Below, one piece after another: positions 47,967-56,691 of a stretch of DNA of 64,000 bases. A program made the position numbers and the translations under genes. Under the pieces are notes generated by a model. That model saw only the letters and a list, made by a program, of their open reading frames with translations. It did not search any database and had not been told where the DNA came from. The DNA lies in assembly GCA_963832945.1 (NCBI GenBank), contig CAWHVV010000007.1, forward strand, positions 496,001-560,000, written 5' to 3'. Source of the stretch: JAFEDN01 sp963832945 (GTDB lineage Bacteria; Pseudomonadota; Gammaproteobacteria; Coxiellales; Coxiellaceae). Each line of letters opens with the position of its first letter. The first letter of the stretch is position 1.

Positions 47967-48890
47967 ATGGTTTATCTAAAAAGGCTGCTATCCAGACTGT
48001 TTTCCCAAAAAGACTGTACGAAAAATAAAGCGATTCTTTCAGCGAAATATTATCAGGTCTATAATCGAAAATTGGATTTTGATTATGTTGATACCTTCAG
48101 TGCTTACATTCAGCATTGCAAGGTTAGCAAAAAAAGCGAGGAACTAGGCGTATTTGTGGATAAATATGCCGTTCGTACCCATGTCGCTAACCTGATCGGT
48201 GAAAAATATTTAGCGAAATTGCTGGGCGTATGGAAAAATGCAAAAGATATCGACTATGACAGTTTACCGTCCCGATTTGTTTTAAAAGCAAATCATGGTA
48301 GCTCATGGAATATTATAGTTCCGGACATACAGAAGCTGGACCGAAAAGTTGCCCAAAAAAAACTTAACTGGTGGCTGGCAAAAAGTTATTTTAAAGTGTC
48401 ATTAGAGCCACATTATCGAAAAATAAAACCGAAAATCATTGCCGAAGAATTTTTAGTCGATAGCAATGGTGAAATACTGGATTATAAGTTTTTCTGTTTT
48501 TATGGTAAATCTTATTTTATCCAGGTTGACATCGGCCGTTACACTGAAAACCACTCACGGATTTACTATGATATGGATTGGCGTCCACTGCCGTTTACGA
48601 TCAAGTTCCCGCGCAGCCACAGAACATTAAAACGCCCAGAAAATTGGGATGAAATGCTAAAAATAGTCAATCAACTGGCCAAAGGACATGAGCATGTTCG
48701 TGTGGATCTCTATAATATAGATGGACGGATTGTGTTCGGAGAGCTGACGTTCACTCATCACAGCGGTCTTGAAAAATTTTACCCGGACGACACCTATAAT
48801 TTTCTAATCGGCGATATTATTGCTAAAAGGAAAACATTGACCGACTGGAATCAGCATTTAAGCTCCGTAAATAATTATTTTTCAATATAA
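47967..48890 (+). CDS. TupA-like ATP-grasp protein
   Basis: 307 residues of the ATPgrasp_TupA type: KYAVRTHVANLIG, FVLKANHGSSWNIIV, IAEEFLVDSNGEILDYKFFC and VRVDLYNIDGRIVFGELTF. Family members occur in cell-surface polysaccharide loci (TupA in teichuronopeptide synthesis), where they are thought to attach amino acids or similar groups to sugars. Nothing in the neighbourhood is a surface polysaccharide gene. It is enclosed by the inverted-arm element (upstream) and repeat E7, which begins right after its stop, so it may be an acquired cassette. Confidence 0.85.
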   Translation: MVYLKRLLSRLFSQKDCTKNKAILSAKYYQVYNRKLDFDYVDTFSAYIQHCKVSKKSEELGVFVDKYAVRTHVANLIGEKYLAKLLGVWKNAKDIDYDSLPSRFVLKANHGSSWNIIVPDIQKLDRKVAQKKLNWWLAKSYFKVSLEPHYRKIKPKIIAEEFLVDSNGEILDYKFFCFYGKSYFIQVDIGRYTENHSRIYYDMDWRPLPFTIKFPRSHRTLKRPENWDEMLKIVNQLAKGHEHVRVDLYNIDGRIVFGELTFTHHSGLEKFYPDDTYNFLIGDIIAKRKTLTDWNQHLSSVNNYFSI

Positions 48891-48891
48891 A

Positions 48892-49037
48892 TATTTTTCG
48901 CAGAAAATGCCCTACGCTATGGGGGATCGCAAGGGGGAGTTGCGCGTAGCGACTCCCCCTTCATTCCGAGCATCGGCTTCGCCGAGCGCAGGATCAAAAC
49001 AGGAAGCGGCTACCGCTGTACTCAGCGGGAGCCGCTG
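48892..49037 (-). repeat. interspersed hairpin repeat, copy E7
   Basis: Reverse copy. Module 1 at 49006-49035 has outer stem GCGGCT/AGCCGC, different from the other copies yet fully paired. Module 2 is CGGC/GCCG and module 3 GGGGGAGT/ACTCCCCC. The far end resembles the AT-type hairpin. It fills the space between the TupA-like stop and treZ. Confidence 0.9.
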
Positions 49038-49070
49038 ACGACTCGCTATAAATGTACTATATATATAGGG

Positions 49071-50939
49071 ATGTCCAAATATAATAGAAAATTTCCCATT
49101 GGAGCTGAAATGGTTTCTGGAGAAGGAACCCATTTCCGGGTTTGGGCCGCTAATCATCAGAATGTATATCTTATTATAGAAAATGAAGGAACGACAGAAG
49201 AATATCTAATGGAAAAAGAAAAAAACTCATATTTTTCCTTATTTTTACCACACGTTAGAGAAAATTATTTATATCGATTTAAATTCCTGAATGAACCGGG
49301 GTTGTGGTCGGATCCCGCCTCCCGTTACCAACCTTTTGGCCCGGATGAACCTTCATGTATTGTTAATACAGAATATCACTGGACAGATGATCAATGGCCT
49401 GGAATAACTCTTGAAAATCAAATTATCTACGAAATCCATATCGGAACATTTACACTCTCCGGAACCTTTAGTGAGGCAGCCGCTCATTTAAAAGAGCTGG
49501 CAGATCTCGGAATCACTATCATTGAATTAATGCCCTTAAATGAATTTCCCGGAAAATTCGGCTGGGGATATGATGGTGTAAATTTATTTGCCCCCGCGCA
49601 TATTTATGGGACTCCTAATCAATTAAAGGCGCTTATTAACCAGGCGCATGAGCTGGGAATAGCGGTGATATTAGACGTGGTTTATAATCATTTTGGCCCT
49701 GAACATAACCATTTACTTCACTTTTCAAAAGAATATATAAAAGAAATAAAAATGACGGAATGGGGAAATTCTATAAATTTTGACGATTTTTCTTCCCGCG
49801 AATTCTTTTTAACCAATGCTAAATACTGGATAAGCGAATTTCATTTTGATGGTCTACGAATTGATGCTACTTATTGTTTATTCAGTGATACCCTCGTTCA
49901 TATTTTAAAAGATTTGTCTTTTGCCGTTAAAAAAAGCTCCCAAAAGTCTACTATCATTATCGGTGAAGACGAGCCCCAGAATTCTCAATTATTAATGCCT
50001 TATGAAGCCAATGGGTATGGATTCGATGCTCTTTGGAACGATGATTTTCATCACAGTGCTCATGTTCGACTTACCGGTAGAAACGAAGCTTATTACTCTG
50101 ATTATCGGGGTAGCCCGCAGGAATTTGTTTCACTGATGAAATATGGTTTTTTATATCAGGGACAATTTTGCTCATGGCAGAACAAAAATAGAGGCATTCC
50201 TAATTACCATTTACCGCATCAATCCATGGTCATCTATCTTGAAAATCACGATCAGTTAGCGAATTCATTTGATGGTAAAAGAGTTAAACAAAAAACTGAT
50301 CCTGGTAACTATCGAGCGATGAGCTGTTTATTATTATTATCTCCCAATACTCCGTTGCTATTTCAGGGACAGGAATTTGGTTCAGAAAAACCTTTTTTAT
50401 TTTTTTCAGATCACAGCCCTGAAGTCAACAAAGCTATAAGCGAAGGTCGCCGGAATTATCTTAAACAATTTCTCTCAATTTCGGATTCGAATGCGGCTCA
50501 AAAAATTCCCGATTGTTCTGATCCAAAGGTTTTTAAAAGCTGTCAGTTGGATTGGAGTCAGAAGAACCCTCAAATATATGCTTTATATAAAGATTTAATC
50601 AAAATTAAAAAAAATGATAAAATTTTCAAACAATGCCAAAAATTAAAAGTTGATGGCGCAGTTTTTGGTCCAGATTTATTTTTAATTCGTTACTTTGCTC
50701 CTGAGACAGATGACCGTCTGATCATCATTAATTTTGGCTTAGATTATGCATTAGATCCAGCCCCAGAGCCTTTAGTAGCGTATCCAAACAACCGGCCCTG
50801 GGAAGTATTATGGTCGAGTGAAGAAATAGAATACGGCGGTGGAGGCACCATTAACTTGCGGATCAACCACTGGAAGATAGCCGGTCATTCTGCAATGGTT
50901 TTAAAAATTAAGGCTCTGTCACAAAAAGATAAGGAATAA
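49071..50939 (+). CDS. treZ: malto-oligosyltrehalose trehalohydrolase
   Basis: 622 residues, GH13_10. TreZ cuts free trehalose from the end made by TreY. An N-terminal CBM48-like domain (THFRVWAANHQNVYLIIE) precedes IIYEIHIGTFT, the nucleophile Asp265 (FDGLRIDATYCLF) and acid Glu299 (IIGEDEPQNS). The start follows repeat E7 by about 30 bases, so the promoter must lie in or before the repeat. The partner treY (29813-32132) is frameshifted in this sequence. Translation continues into the debranching gene 4 bases downstream. Confidence 0.95.
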   Translation: MSKYNRKFPIGAEMVSGEGTHFRVWAANHQNVYLIIENEGTTEEYLMEKEKNSYFSLFLPHVRENYLYRFKFLNEPGLWSDPASRYQPFGPDEPSCIVNTEYHWTDDQWPGITLENQIIYEIHIGTFTLSGTFSEAAAHLKELADLGITIIELMPLNEFPGKFGWGYDGVNLFAPAHIYGTPNQLKALINQAHELGIAVILDVVYNHFGPEHNHLLHFSKEYIKEIKMTEWGNSINFDDFSSREFFLTNAKYWISEFHFDGLRIDATYCLFSDTLVHILKDLSFAVKKSSQKSTIIIGEDEPQNSQLLMPYEANGYGFDALWNDDFHHSAHVRLTGRNEAYYSDYRGSPQEFVSLMKYGFLYQGQFCSWQNKNRGIPNYHLPHQSMVIYLENHDQLANSFDGKRVKQKTDPGNYRAMSCLLLLSPNTPLLFQGQEFGSEKPFLFFSDHSPEVNKAISEGRRNYLKQFLSISDSNAAQKIPDCSDPKVFKSCQLDWSQKNPQIYALYKDLIKIKKNDKIFKQCQKLKVDGAVFGPDLFLIRYFAPETDDRLIIINFGLDYALDPAPEPLVAYPNNRPWEVLWSSEEIEYGGGGTINLRINHWKIAGHSAMVLKIKALSQKDKE

Positions 50940-50943
50940 TTAT

Positions 50944-52956
50944 ATGCCACATATCATTACTATTATTAAAGATCCCAAAGGGGATGATTTAATCCACAAA
51001 GAATGGCTTATGACTAATGCTCTTGGAGGTTTTGCTTCCGGATCTATATCAAATGTTTTGACGAGAAAATATCATGCTTTGCTCATAGCTGCATTACATG
51101 CTCCTTTGGGCAGAACTATTTTACTCAATCATGTAGAAGAGAGTATTATACAAAATAAAAAGGAAATTATTCTCACCCAGCAAAGACAGGGTCCGAACGA
51201 AGCTTTACCCGATATACCTTTGACCGAGTTCAAATTAAAAGACGGCATCCCTTTTTGGTATTATAAAATTAATGATACCATTATTGAAAAGCGACTCCAT
51301 TTAATCAATCACCAGAATACAGTGCATATCACCTACCAAATTATGTCTGGCAAACCAGTTCATCTTAAATGGCACCCTTTTCTTCATTTTCGTAATTATG
51401 AAAGTCCAGTCAATATTTCTATTCCGCAAGAGGAATATTCTATTAATTCACATAATAATCGCTATGAAATATCTTGCCCGACATTTCCATTATTGCGGAT
51501 GCTATGTAGTGAAACAATACCTTTTACTCCAGAATTAAAAAAACTGGAAAAAGTGTATTACGAGTATGAAGCAGCGAGAGGTTATGAATCAATAGGTAGC
51601 TTAATAAGTCCTGGCTGTTATAGTATTGAGCTTATTCCCAATAAAAAAATAACATTTGTGGTATCTGCAGAGGATTGGGAAACTATCGAAGCATTATCTC
51701 CTGCCGAAGCCTGGCAGGAAGAAAAATTACGTAGAAAAAATGTATTAAAAACCGCCGGACTCATTGCAAGCTCATTGAGCACTATCTCTAATACTACGAT
51801 CGGAAAATTGGTATTTGCAGCCGATCAATTTATTTTTAAACCAATAACGCGGTTTCGCGAAATCATTCGTTTGCAGGCAGCCGGGGAAGAACCGGGCTCT
51901 GTAGTTGCCGGTTTCCCCTGGTTCACCGATTGGGGAAGAGATACCATGATTTCTTTAGAAGGATTAACATTGTCGACCGGAAGAACAGATCTGGCCTATT
52001 CAATTTTACGAACTTTCGCTCACTATGTTAAAGATGGCTTAATACCCAATATGTTTCCTGATAAACAAAATGAAGCCTTATATCACACCGCGGATGCCAC
52101 TTTATGGTTTTTTCACGCGACCGATCGTTACTTACAAACAACTCAGGATTTTTATACCTTAGAACTTCTCATCCCCAAATTTAAAGAAATTATCGAACAT
52201 CATTTGAATGGCACACGTTTTGGAATAAAAGTTGATAAAGATGGTTTATTATCTCAAGGGGCGAACGATTTGCAATTAACCTGGATGGATGCCAAGGTCG
52301 GCGATTGGGTCGTTACCCCACGACGAGGGAAAGCCGTAGAAATAAATGCATTATGGTATAATGCTTTGAGACTTATGGAAGAGTGGACAGGAAAATACGG
52401 TGAAAATGCTGAACATGCTAAAGAATCCTTTAATCAGAAATTCTGGTATCCTGAGGGGAATTATCTTTACGACGTGATAGATTGCATTGATCATACCGAA
52501 AAAAAAGATTCTTCGCTGAGACCCAATCAAATTTTTTCCATTTCGCTAAAACATCCCGTATTGGAAATCAATCGTTGGCAAACTGTCGTCGATATTATTC
52601 ATAAAGAACTCCTCACCCCTGTTGGACTACGTACACTTTCACCGACTCACCCTGATTTTAAAGCCACTTATGAAGGTGATCTCAGATCTCGCGATGCCGC
52701 CTACCATCAAGGAACGGTTTGGCCTTGGTTAATAGGCCATTTTATAGATGCCTGGTTAAAGGTATATCCCGATGATTTCGAAAATGCGAGATGTTTTCTA
52801 AAAGGTTTAGAAGAACACTTAAATCACACCTGTGTGGGAAATATTGCGGAAATTTTTGACGCCACACCGCCATACAATCCCCGGGGTTGTTTTGCCCAAG
52901 CCTGGAGCGTAGCTGAGGTACTGAGAAGTTTAATTAAGGTTGGAAGTAAAGGGTAA
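50944..52956 (+). CDS. glycogen debranching enzyme (amylo-alpha-1,6-glucosidase type)
   Basis: 670 residues. N-terminal GDE_N-like domain (KEWLMTNALGGFASGSISNV, RKYHALLIAALHAP) and C-terminal GDE_C/GH133-like catalytic domain (VAGFPWFTDWGRDTMISLEG, LTWMDAKVGDWVVTPRRGKA, RDAAYHQGTVWPWLIGHF). It hydrolyses alpha-1,6 branches in glycogen-like glucan. Paired with treZ in a two-gene unit, so it can supply linear maltodextrins for TreY and MalQ. Confidence 0.94.
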   Translation: MPHIITIIKDPKGDDLIHKEWLMTNALGGFASGSISNVLTRKYHALLIAALHAPLGRTILLNHVEESIIQNKKEIILTQQRQGPNEALPDIPLTEFKLKDGIPFWYYKINDTIIEKRLHLINHQNTVHITYQIMSGKPVHLKWHPFLHFRNYESPVNISIPQEEYSINSHNNRYEISCPTFPLLRMLCSETIPFTPELKKLEKVYYEYEAARGYESIGSLISPGCYSIELIPNKKITFVVSAEDWETIEALSPAEAWQEEKLRRKNVLKTAGLIASSLSTISNTTIGKLVFAADQFIFKPITRFREIIRLQAAGEEPGSVVAGFPWFTDWGRDTMISLEGLTLSTGRTDLAYSILRTFAHYVKDGLIPNMFPDKQNEALYHTADATLWFFHATDRYLQTTQDFYTLELLIPKFKEIIEHHLNGTRFGIKVDKDGLLSQGANDLQLTWMDAKVGDWVVTPRRGKAVEINALWYNALRLMEEWTGKYGENAEHAKESFNQKFWYPEGNYLYDVIDCIDHTEKKDSSLRPNQIFSISLKHPVLEINRWQTVVDIIHKELLTPVGLRTLSPTHPDFKATYEGDLRSRDAAYHQGTVWPWLIGHFIDAWLKVYPDDFENARCFLKGLEEHLNHTCVGNIAEIFDATPPYNPRGCFAQAWSVAEVLRSLIKVGSKG

Positions 52957-52990
52957 ATAAATTTTCTCGATTTCAGTCAAAAATTAACTA

Positions 52991-54961
52991 TCACAGTTCG
53001 ATGGTATGCCACTTATGGCTAGAAACATCGGAACTGGTGGAACCGCTAGTGAGAAAAGAGCGGTAGTAATGACCAGGGCTACTATCAGGACTAGAAGGCA
53101 GACTGGTGCGGGGAGAAGGCAAAAGACTACTGCCAGCACTATGGACCGGACTGTTATCTTTGCTAACGTCAGAAATGGTAAAAAGACGAGTGCCAGGAGT
53201 ATGATGCGAATCAGAAATCAACTTGAATTCCTTAGAATCTTCAATAATGGGCGGTTGAAAAACCGTGGAAGTACGCCTGGTAGCCATAAATCCTTGATTA
53301 TTTCCAGACAGGTTCTGAATGACCGATGATAAACCACGTTTGATGAAATAATATTGGGCCTCGCTCTTGCTTAAATTCCACGCGACGTTTTCCAACCTTT
53401 GCTCCGTCTTAGGTGCATAATCAAAATCCACCTTCCACTTGGCAATTTGTTCATCTAATTGAGCAAAAGAAAAATGTACTTCATCTTCAGCAAGCTCTTC
53501 AAAGTCACAAACCTTATCATCTCCTACAACACAGGGATACGTCATCAAATTTCCAGTACGAGAACTCACAAAAGATTTCGGAATAGAACGTCTGTAAATT
53601 TCATCCACAATTCTTTTAGATATAACAAAACGTGTATTATTATCTACAGCCTGAGAAACATCGGATATATCACGAATATAATGTTTTATAAACTTATATA
53701 CATCGAAAGGAATTATCACATACTCATCAAGCAGGTAATTCAATTTTCGAAGATTATCAGTATCAATTTTTATCTCGTTTTGTACACCCAAACAATTAAA
53801 AAAACAATTTGAAGGGTGATCAGCAATAATTTTCAAAAAATTACAACAGGATTTGAAATCAGAATCCTGGCAACCAATACTTTTGGCATGCAATCTCACT
53901 GCTATTTTCTGTAAAGAGCTTACGGAAACAGGACTTCGTACCCAATAGTATTTAAAACTATCAATGTCGTTATTTTCCGCGAAAACAATATAATCTTTAT
54001 GATCTTTTTGGATGACAAATCCTTTCTCTACCCTTTCTTTTTTTTGCAATATCGCTAATCCCTGCTTTAATTCTTTAGTTCCAGTTTGCTGATGTAAAAC
54101 TTTTACTACTTCAGGCGTTACTTCCAGTGAATGCTCCCGAAAAAATCCTGAAAAATGATATAAAATTTTCTCCCTATATTTATTAGGTATTAAAATTTTA
54201 AAAATTCTTCTTCCATTATCTTCATTGCTTTCACGTACATTTAAAGTTAAATTCCATGGTATTATTCTTTGTTTTTTTAAATAAATGCTTATTCTCTTTG
54301 CATAAGTGGATTGCGAATTTTTAAAAAATAATTCCAATAATTTTAAATAAAGAATATCAATCTCTAACCATTCACTTCGTAAGTCTTTAATTTTTTGCAA
54401 TGAGAGATAATTCTTAACAAGGATGGCGACTCCCGGGAGAAAGACAAAATTATCATGGCCAAACCACTCTGCAATGGATTTATCGGTTACTGAGGGAGCA
54501 ATCTGTTCTATTTCTAGAATAAGATTTTGATTCATATTAAAATCGAGTTCGTGCAAACATTCGTCCCAAATCTTCTGAATTCTGGCATGAGCTTCCGGTA
54601 ATGCAAGCACCTTCAGCATTTTTGAATCCGCAAAATCAACAACACATTTTATTGATAATTGATTCAAAGCGTTTGACAAAATGGCTGGATTTGGCTGATC
54701 CTTCCCCAAGGATCTTGGAATAAATTGGTCATATTTTTCTTCAGTTTGAGCATAATATAGGATAGCAACGGCTTGCGTATGAGTTATTAACACAGAAAAA
54801 GGCAGAGCTTTTTTAAGCTGTTGCAATTTTTCTAATTCAGCGACAACAAGAACATTGCCTTTTTTTCCCGTTAAAATAATACGGTCTTCTATTGTCATTA
54901 TTTTATTAAGGGCTTCAAAAGCCCCCCGAGGATTCGAACTATCAAATCCCAGAGCTTTCAT
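52991..54961 (-). CDS. large hypothetical protein, C-terminal part of a frameshifted gene
   Basis: 656 residues from an ATG at 54961, but this start has no ribosome site. In the same frame protein-like sequence continues upstream to about 55060 (CGYYIEGLAPEDEKIVNNLF), which suggests it continues the 55039-55368 frame with a shift in the 55039-55063 overlap. The body is mostly charged helices with no domain I know. The last ~60 residues are Ser/Pro-rich (SSLLPSPRTSLPSSPDSSPG) and end in KWHTIEL. Large size, lack of signal peptide and disordered tail fit a host-directed effector, but this is inference. Confidence 0.65.
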   Translation of the reverse strand: MKALGFDSSNPRGAFEALNKIMTIEDRIILTGKKGNVLVVAELEKLQQLKKALPFSVLITHTQAVAILYYAQTEEKYDQFIPRSLGKDQPNPAILSNALNQLSIKCVVDFADSKMLKVLALPEAHARIQKIWDECLHELDFNMNQNLILEIEQIAPSVTDKSIAEWFGHDNFVFLPGVAILVKNYLSLQKIKDLRSEWLEIDILYLKLLELFFKNSQSTYAKRISIYLKKQRIIPWNLTLNVRESNEDNGRRIFKILIPNKYREKILYHFSGFFREHSLEVTPEVVKVLHQQTGTKELKQGLAILQKKERVEKGFVIQKDHKDYIVFAENNDIDSFKYYWVRSPVSVSSLQKIAVRLHAKSIGCQDSDFKSCCNFLKIIADHPSNCFFNCLGVQNEIKIDTDNLRKLNYLLDEYVIIPFDVYKFIKHYIRDISDVSQAVDNNTRFVISKRIVDEIYRRSIPKSFVSSRTGNLMTYPCVVGDDKVCDFEELAEDEVHFSFAQLDEQIAKWKVDFDYAPKTEQRLENVAWNLSKSEAQYYFIKRGLSSVIQNLSGNNQGFMATRRTSTVFQPPIIEDSKEFKLISDSHHTPGTRLFTISDVSKDNSPVHSAGSSLLPSPRTSLPSSPDSSPGHYYRSFLTSGSTSSDVSSHKWHTIEL

Positions 54962-55038
54962 TTCAGAAGATGAAATAATCAGGTATTGTTTCAGGAATAG
55001 ATTATTTACAATTTTTTCATCCTCTGGCGCTAATCCTT

Positions 55039-55368
55039 CTATATAATATCCACAAGAGGCTGGCCATTAGGTAAATAAAAGTTCTCCAGATTTGCAGGGT
55101 GATCTACCTCAAATTCAAACTGACCTTGCAATAATTGTTCAATTTTATTAACTTGCTCTAAAATTTCCACCTTACCTTTTCCAAGAGTGATACGGCTAAT
55201 ACCGAATCCATTGGCCTTTTCACCAAATATCCGCTTTAAAGCTATAGTTATTTTTTTGGAGGCATCCTTTTCTTCGGCCAAGAGACGGGCTATGGGAGTA
55301 TTATGAAGAGCTCTATATAGGCTTTCATAAAAAACCGGCCCCAAAAAAATTTCCTGTTGCACTTTCAT
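55039..55368 (-). pseudogene. N-terminal fragment of the same hypothetical protein
   Basis: 109 residues from the ATG at 55368, which has AAGGAGA 8 bases upstream; the apparent TTG start six bases earlier is unlikely. It ends at a TAG (NGQPLVDII). The downstream frame becomes protein-like at the same place and needs a shift of -1 (or +2) to be joined, unlike the +1 pattern elsewhere. Contents: RIFGEKANGFGISRI, then a short helical region. Together the pieces would give about 790 residues. Confidence 0.6.
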
Positions 55369-55498
55369 ATACAATCTCCTTATCGGAAAAAGGTTAACCT
55401 TGCGGCACCTATACGGCTTTGCTAAAATACAGAAGTTCGTTTATTTTAGCTTCTTTCATTTCAAAAGACCAATTTTATGGAAATATGGAGTATTGTAA

Positions 55499-56623
55499 AT
55501 GGATAAAGCAAATCGAAAACTGCCCAGACTACTTTCTTTAGACGTATTTCGCGGTTTCACCATTGCCGCGATGATCCTGGTCAATAGCACCGGCATATAC
55601 AATACTCAAAACTATGCCTTTCTTAAACATGCTGAATGGAATGGATGCAACCTGGCTGATTTAATATTCCCATTTTTTTTGTTTATTATGGGTGTTGCTA
55701 TTCCTATTGCTTTTTCCAAACGCCTGGAAGCGAAACATTCTTTAACAAAAATAATCTTTAAAATTATTAAACGGTCGTTAATTATTTTTTTACTCGGTAT
55801 TTTTTTAAATGGTTATCCCTACTTTCATATAACCACCATGCGTATCTATGGAGTATTGCAACGCATTGCATTATGTTATTTGTGTGCCGCTATCCTGTTT
55901 TTAACAACCAGCAAAACCACACAAATTATTATTTTCTTTACCATATTACTGGGATATTGGCTGCTCATGACCCTGGCGCCAGTGCCAGGATTTGGTGCAG
56001 GCAATCTCTCTCCGGACGGCAATCTGGCCGGTTATATTGATCGATTGGTATTACACGGCCATTTCCACCTGTTTGGAAAAACCTATGATCCTGAAGGATT
56101 ATTGAGTACTCTCCCCGCTATAGCCACGACACTTTTGGGCATTTTTACCGGTATGTGGTTACTATCTAAAAATGAACCGATGACAAAATTCTGGGGTATG
56201 ATTATTATGGGGATAATCATGGCTATTTTTGGTTGGGTTTGGAGTTTATGGTTTCCTATTATTAAAGATCTTTGGACCAGCTCCTTTGTGCTATGGACCG
56301 GAGGCTTAGGATTATGCCTGTATGCTCTTTGCTATTGGCTACTGGAAATTAAAGGCTGGCGTAGCTGGTCTAAACCTTTTGAGATTTTTGGATTGAATGC
56401 AATTGCCGCCTTCTTTTTGCATGTTTTCTTTTATAAGCTGCAAAACCTAATTCATATCACCCAAAATCATCAGCAAACTAATTTACGTGCTTATATAGTC
56501 CACCATTTATTTGGTTGGACTTCTTTACCTAACGCCTCGCTTCTTTACTCGATCAGTTATCTTTTATTCTGGTTATTAATTTTGTGGATTCTTTACCGGC
56601 ATAAAATTTACATTAAAATTTAA
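55499..56623 (+). CDS. NagX-like membrane acyltransferase (heparan-alpha-glucosaminide N-acetyltransferase family)
   Basis: 374 residues with about ten membrane segments. N-terminal family pattern RLLSLDVFRGFTIAAMILVN, then WNGCNLADLIFPFFLFIMG and a conserved segment with RIYGVLQRIALCYL. Members transfer acetyl groups across the membrane to amino sugars, or are annotated DUF5009/DUF1624. A function in glucosamine or peptidoglycan sugar turnover is possible. Single gene between the unknown protein and amt. Confidence 0.85.
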   Translation: MDKANRKLPRLLSLDVFRGFTIAAMILVNSTGIYNTQNYAFLKHAEWNGCNLADLIFPFFLFIMGVAIPIAFSKRLEAKHSLTKIIFKIIKRSLIIFLLGIFLNGYPYFHITTMRIYGVLQRIALCYLCAAILFLTTSKTTQIIIFFTILLGYWLLMTLAPVPGFGAGNLSPDGNLAGYIDRLVLHGHFHLFGKTYDPEGLLSTLPAIATTLLGIFTGMWLLSKNEPMTKFWGMIIMGIIMAIFGWVWSLWFPIIKDLWTSSFVLWTGGLGLCLYALCYWLLEIKGWRSWSKPFEIFGLNAIAAFFLHVFFYKLQNLIHITQNHQQTNLRAYIVHHLFGWTSLPNASLLYSISYLLFWLLILWILYRHKIYIKI

Positions 56624-56691
56624 CAGCCGATTCCGTCAGTCTGGATTTTTAATTAAAGTTGGCCTATAATTTTTAAAGAAAAAAGGTATCT

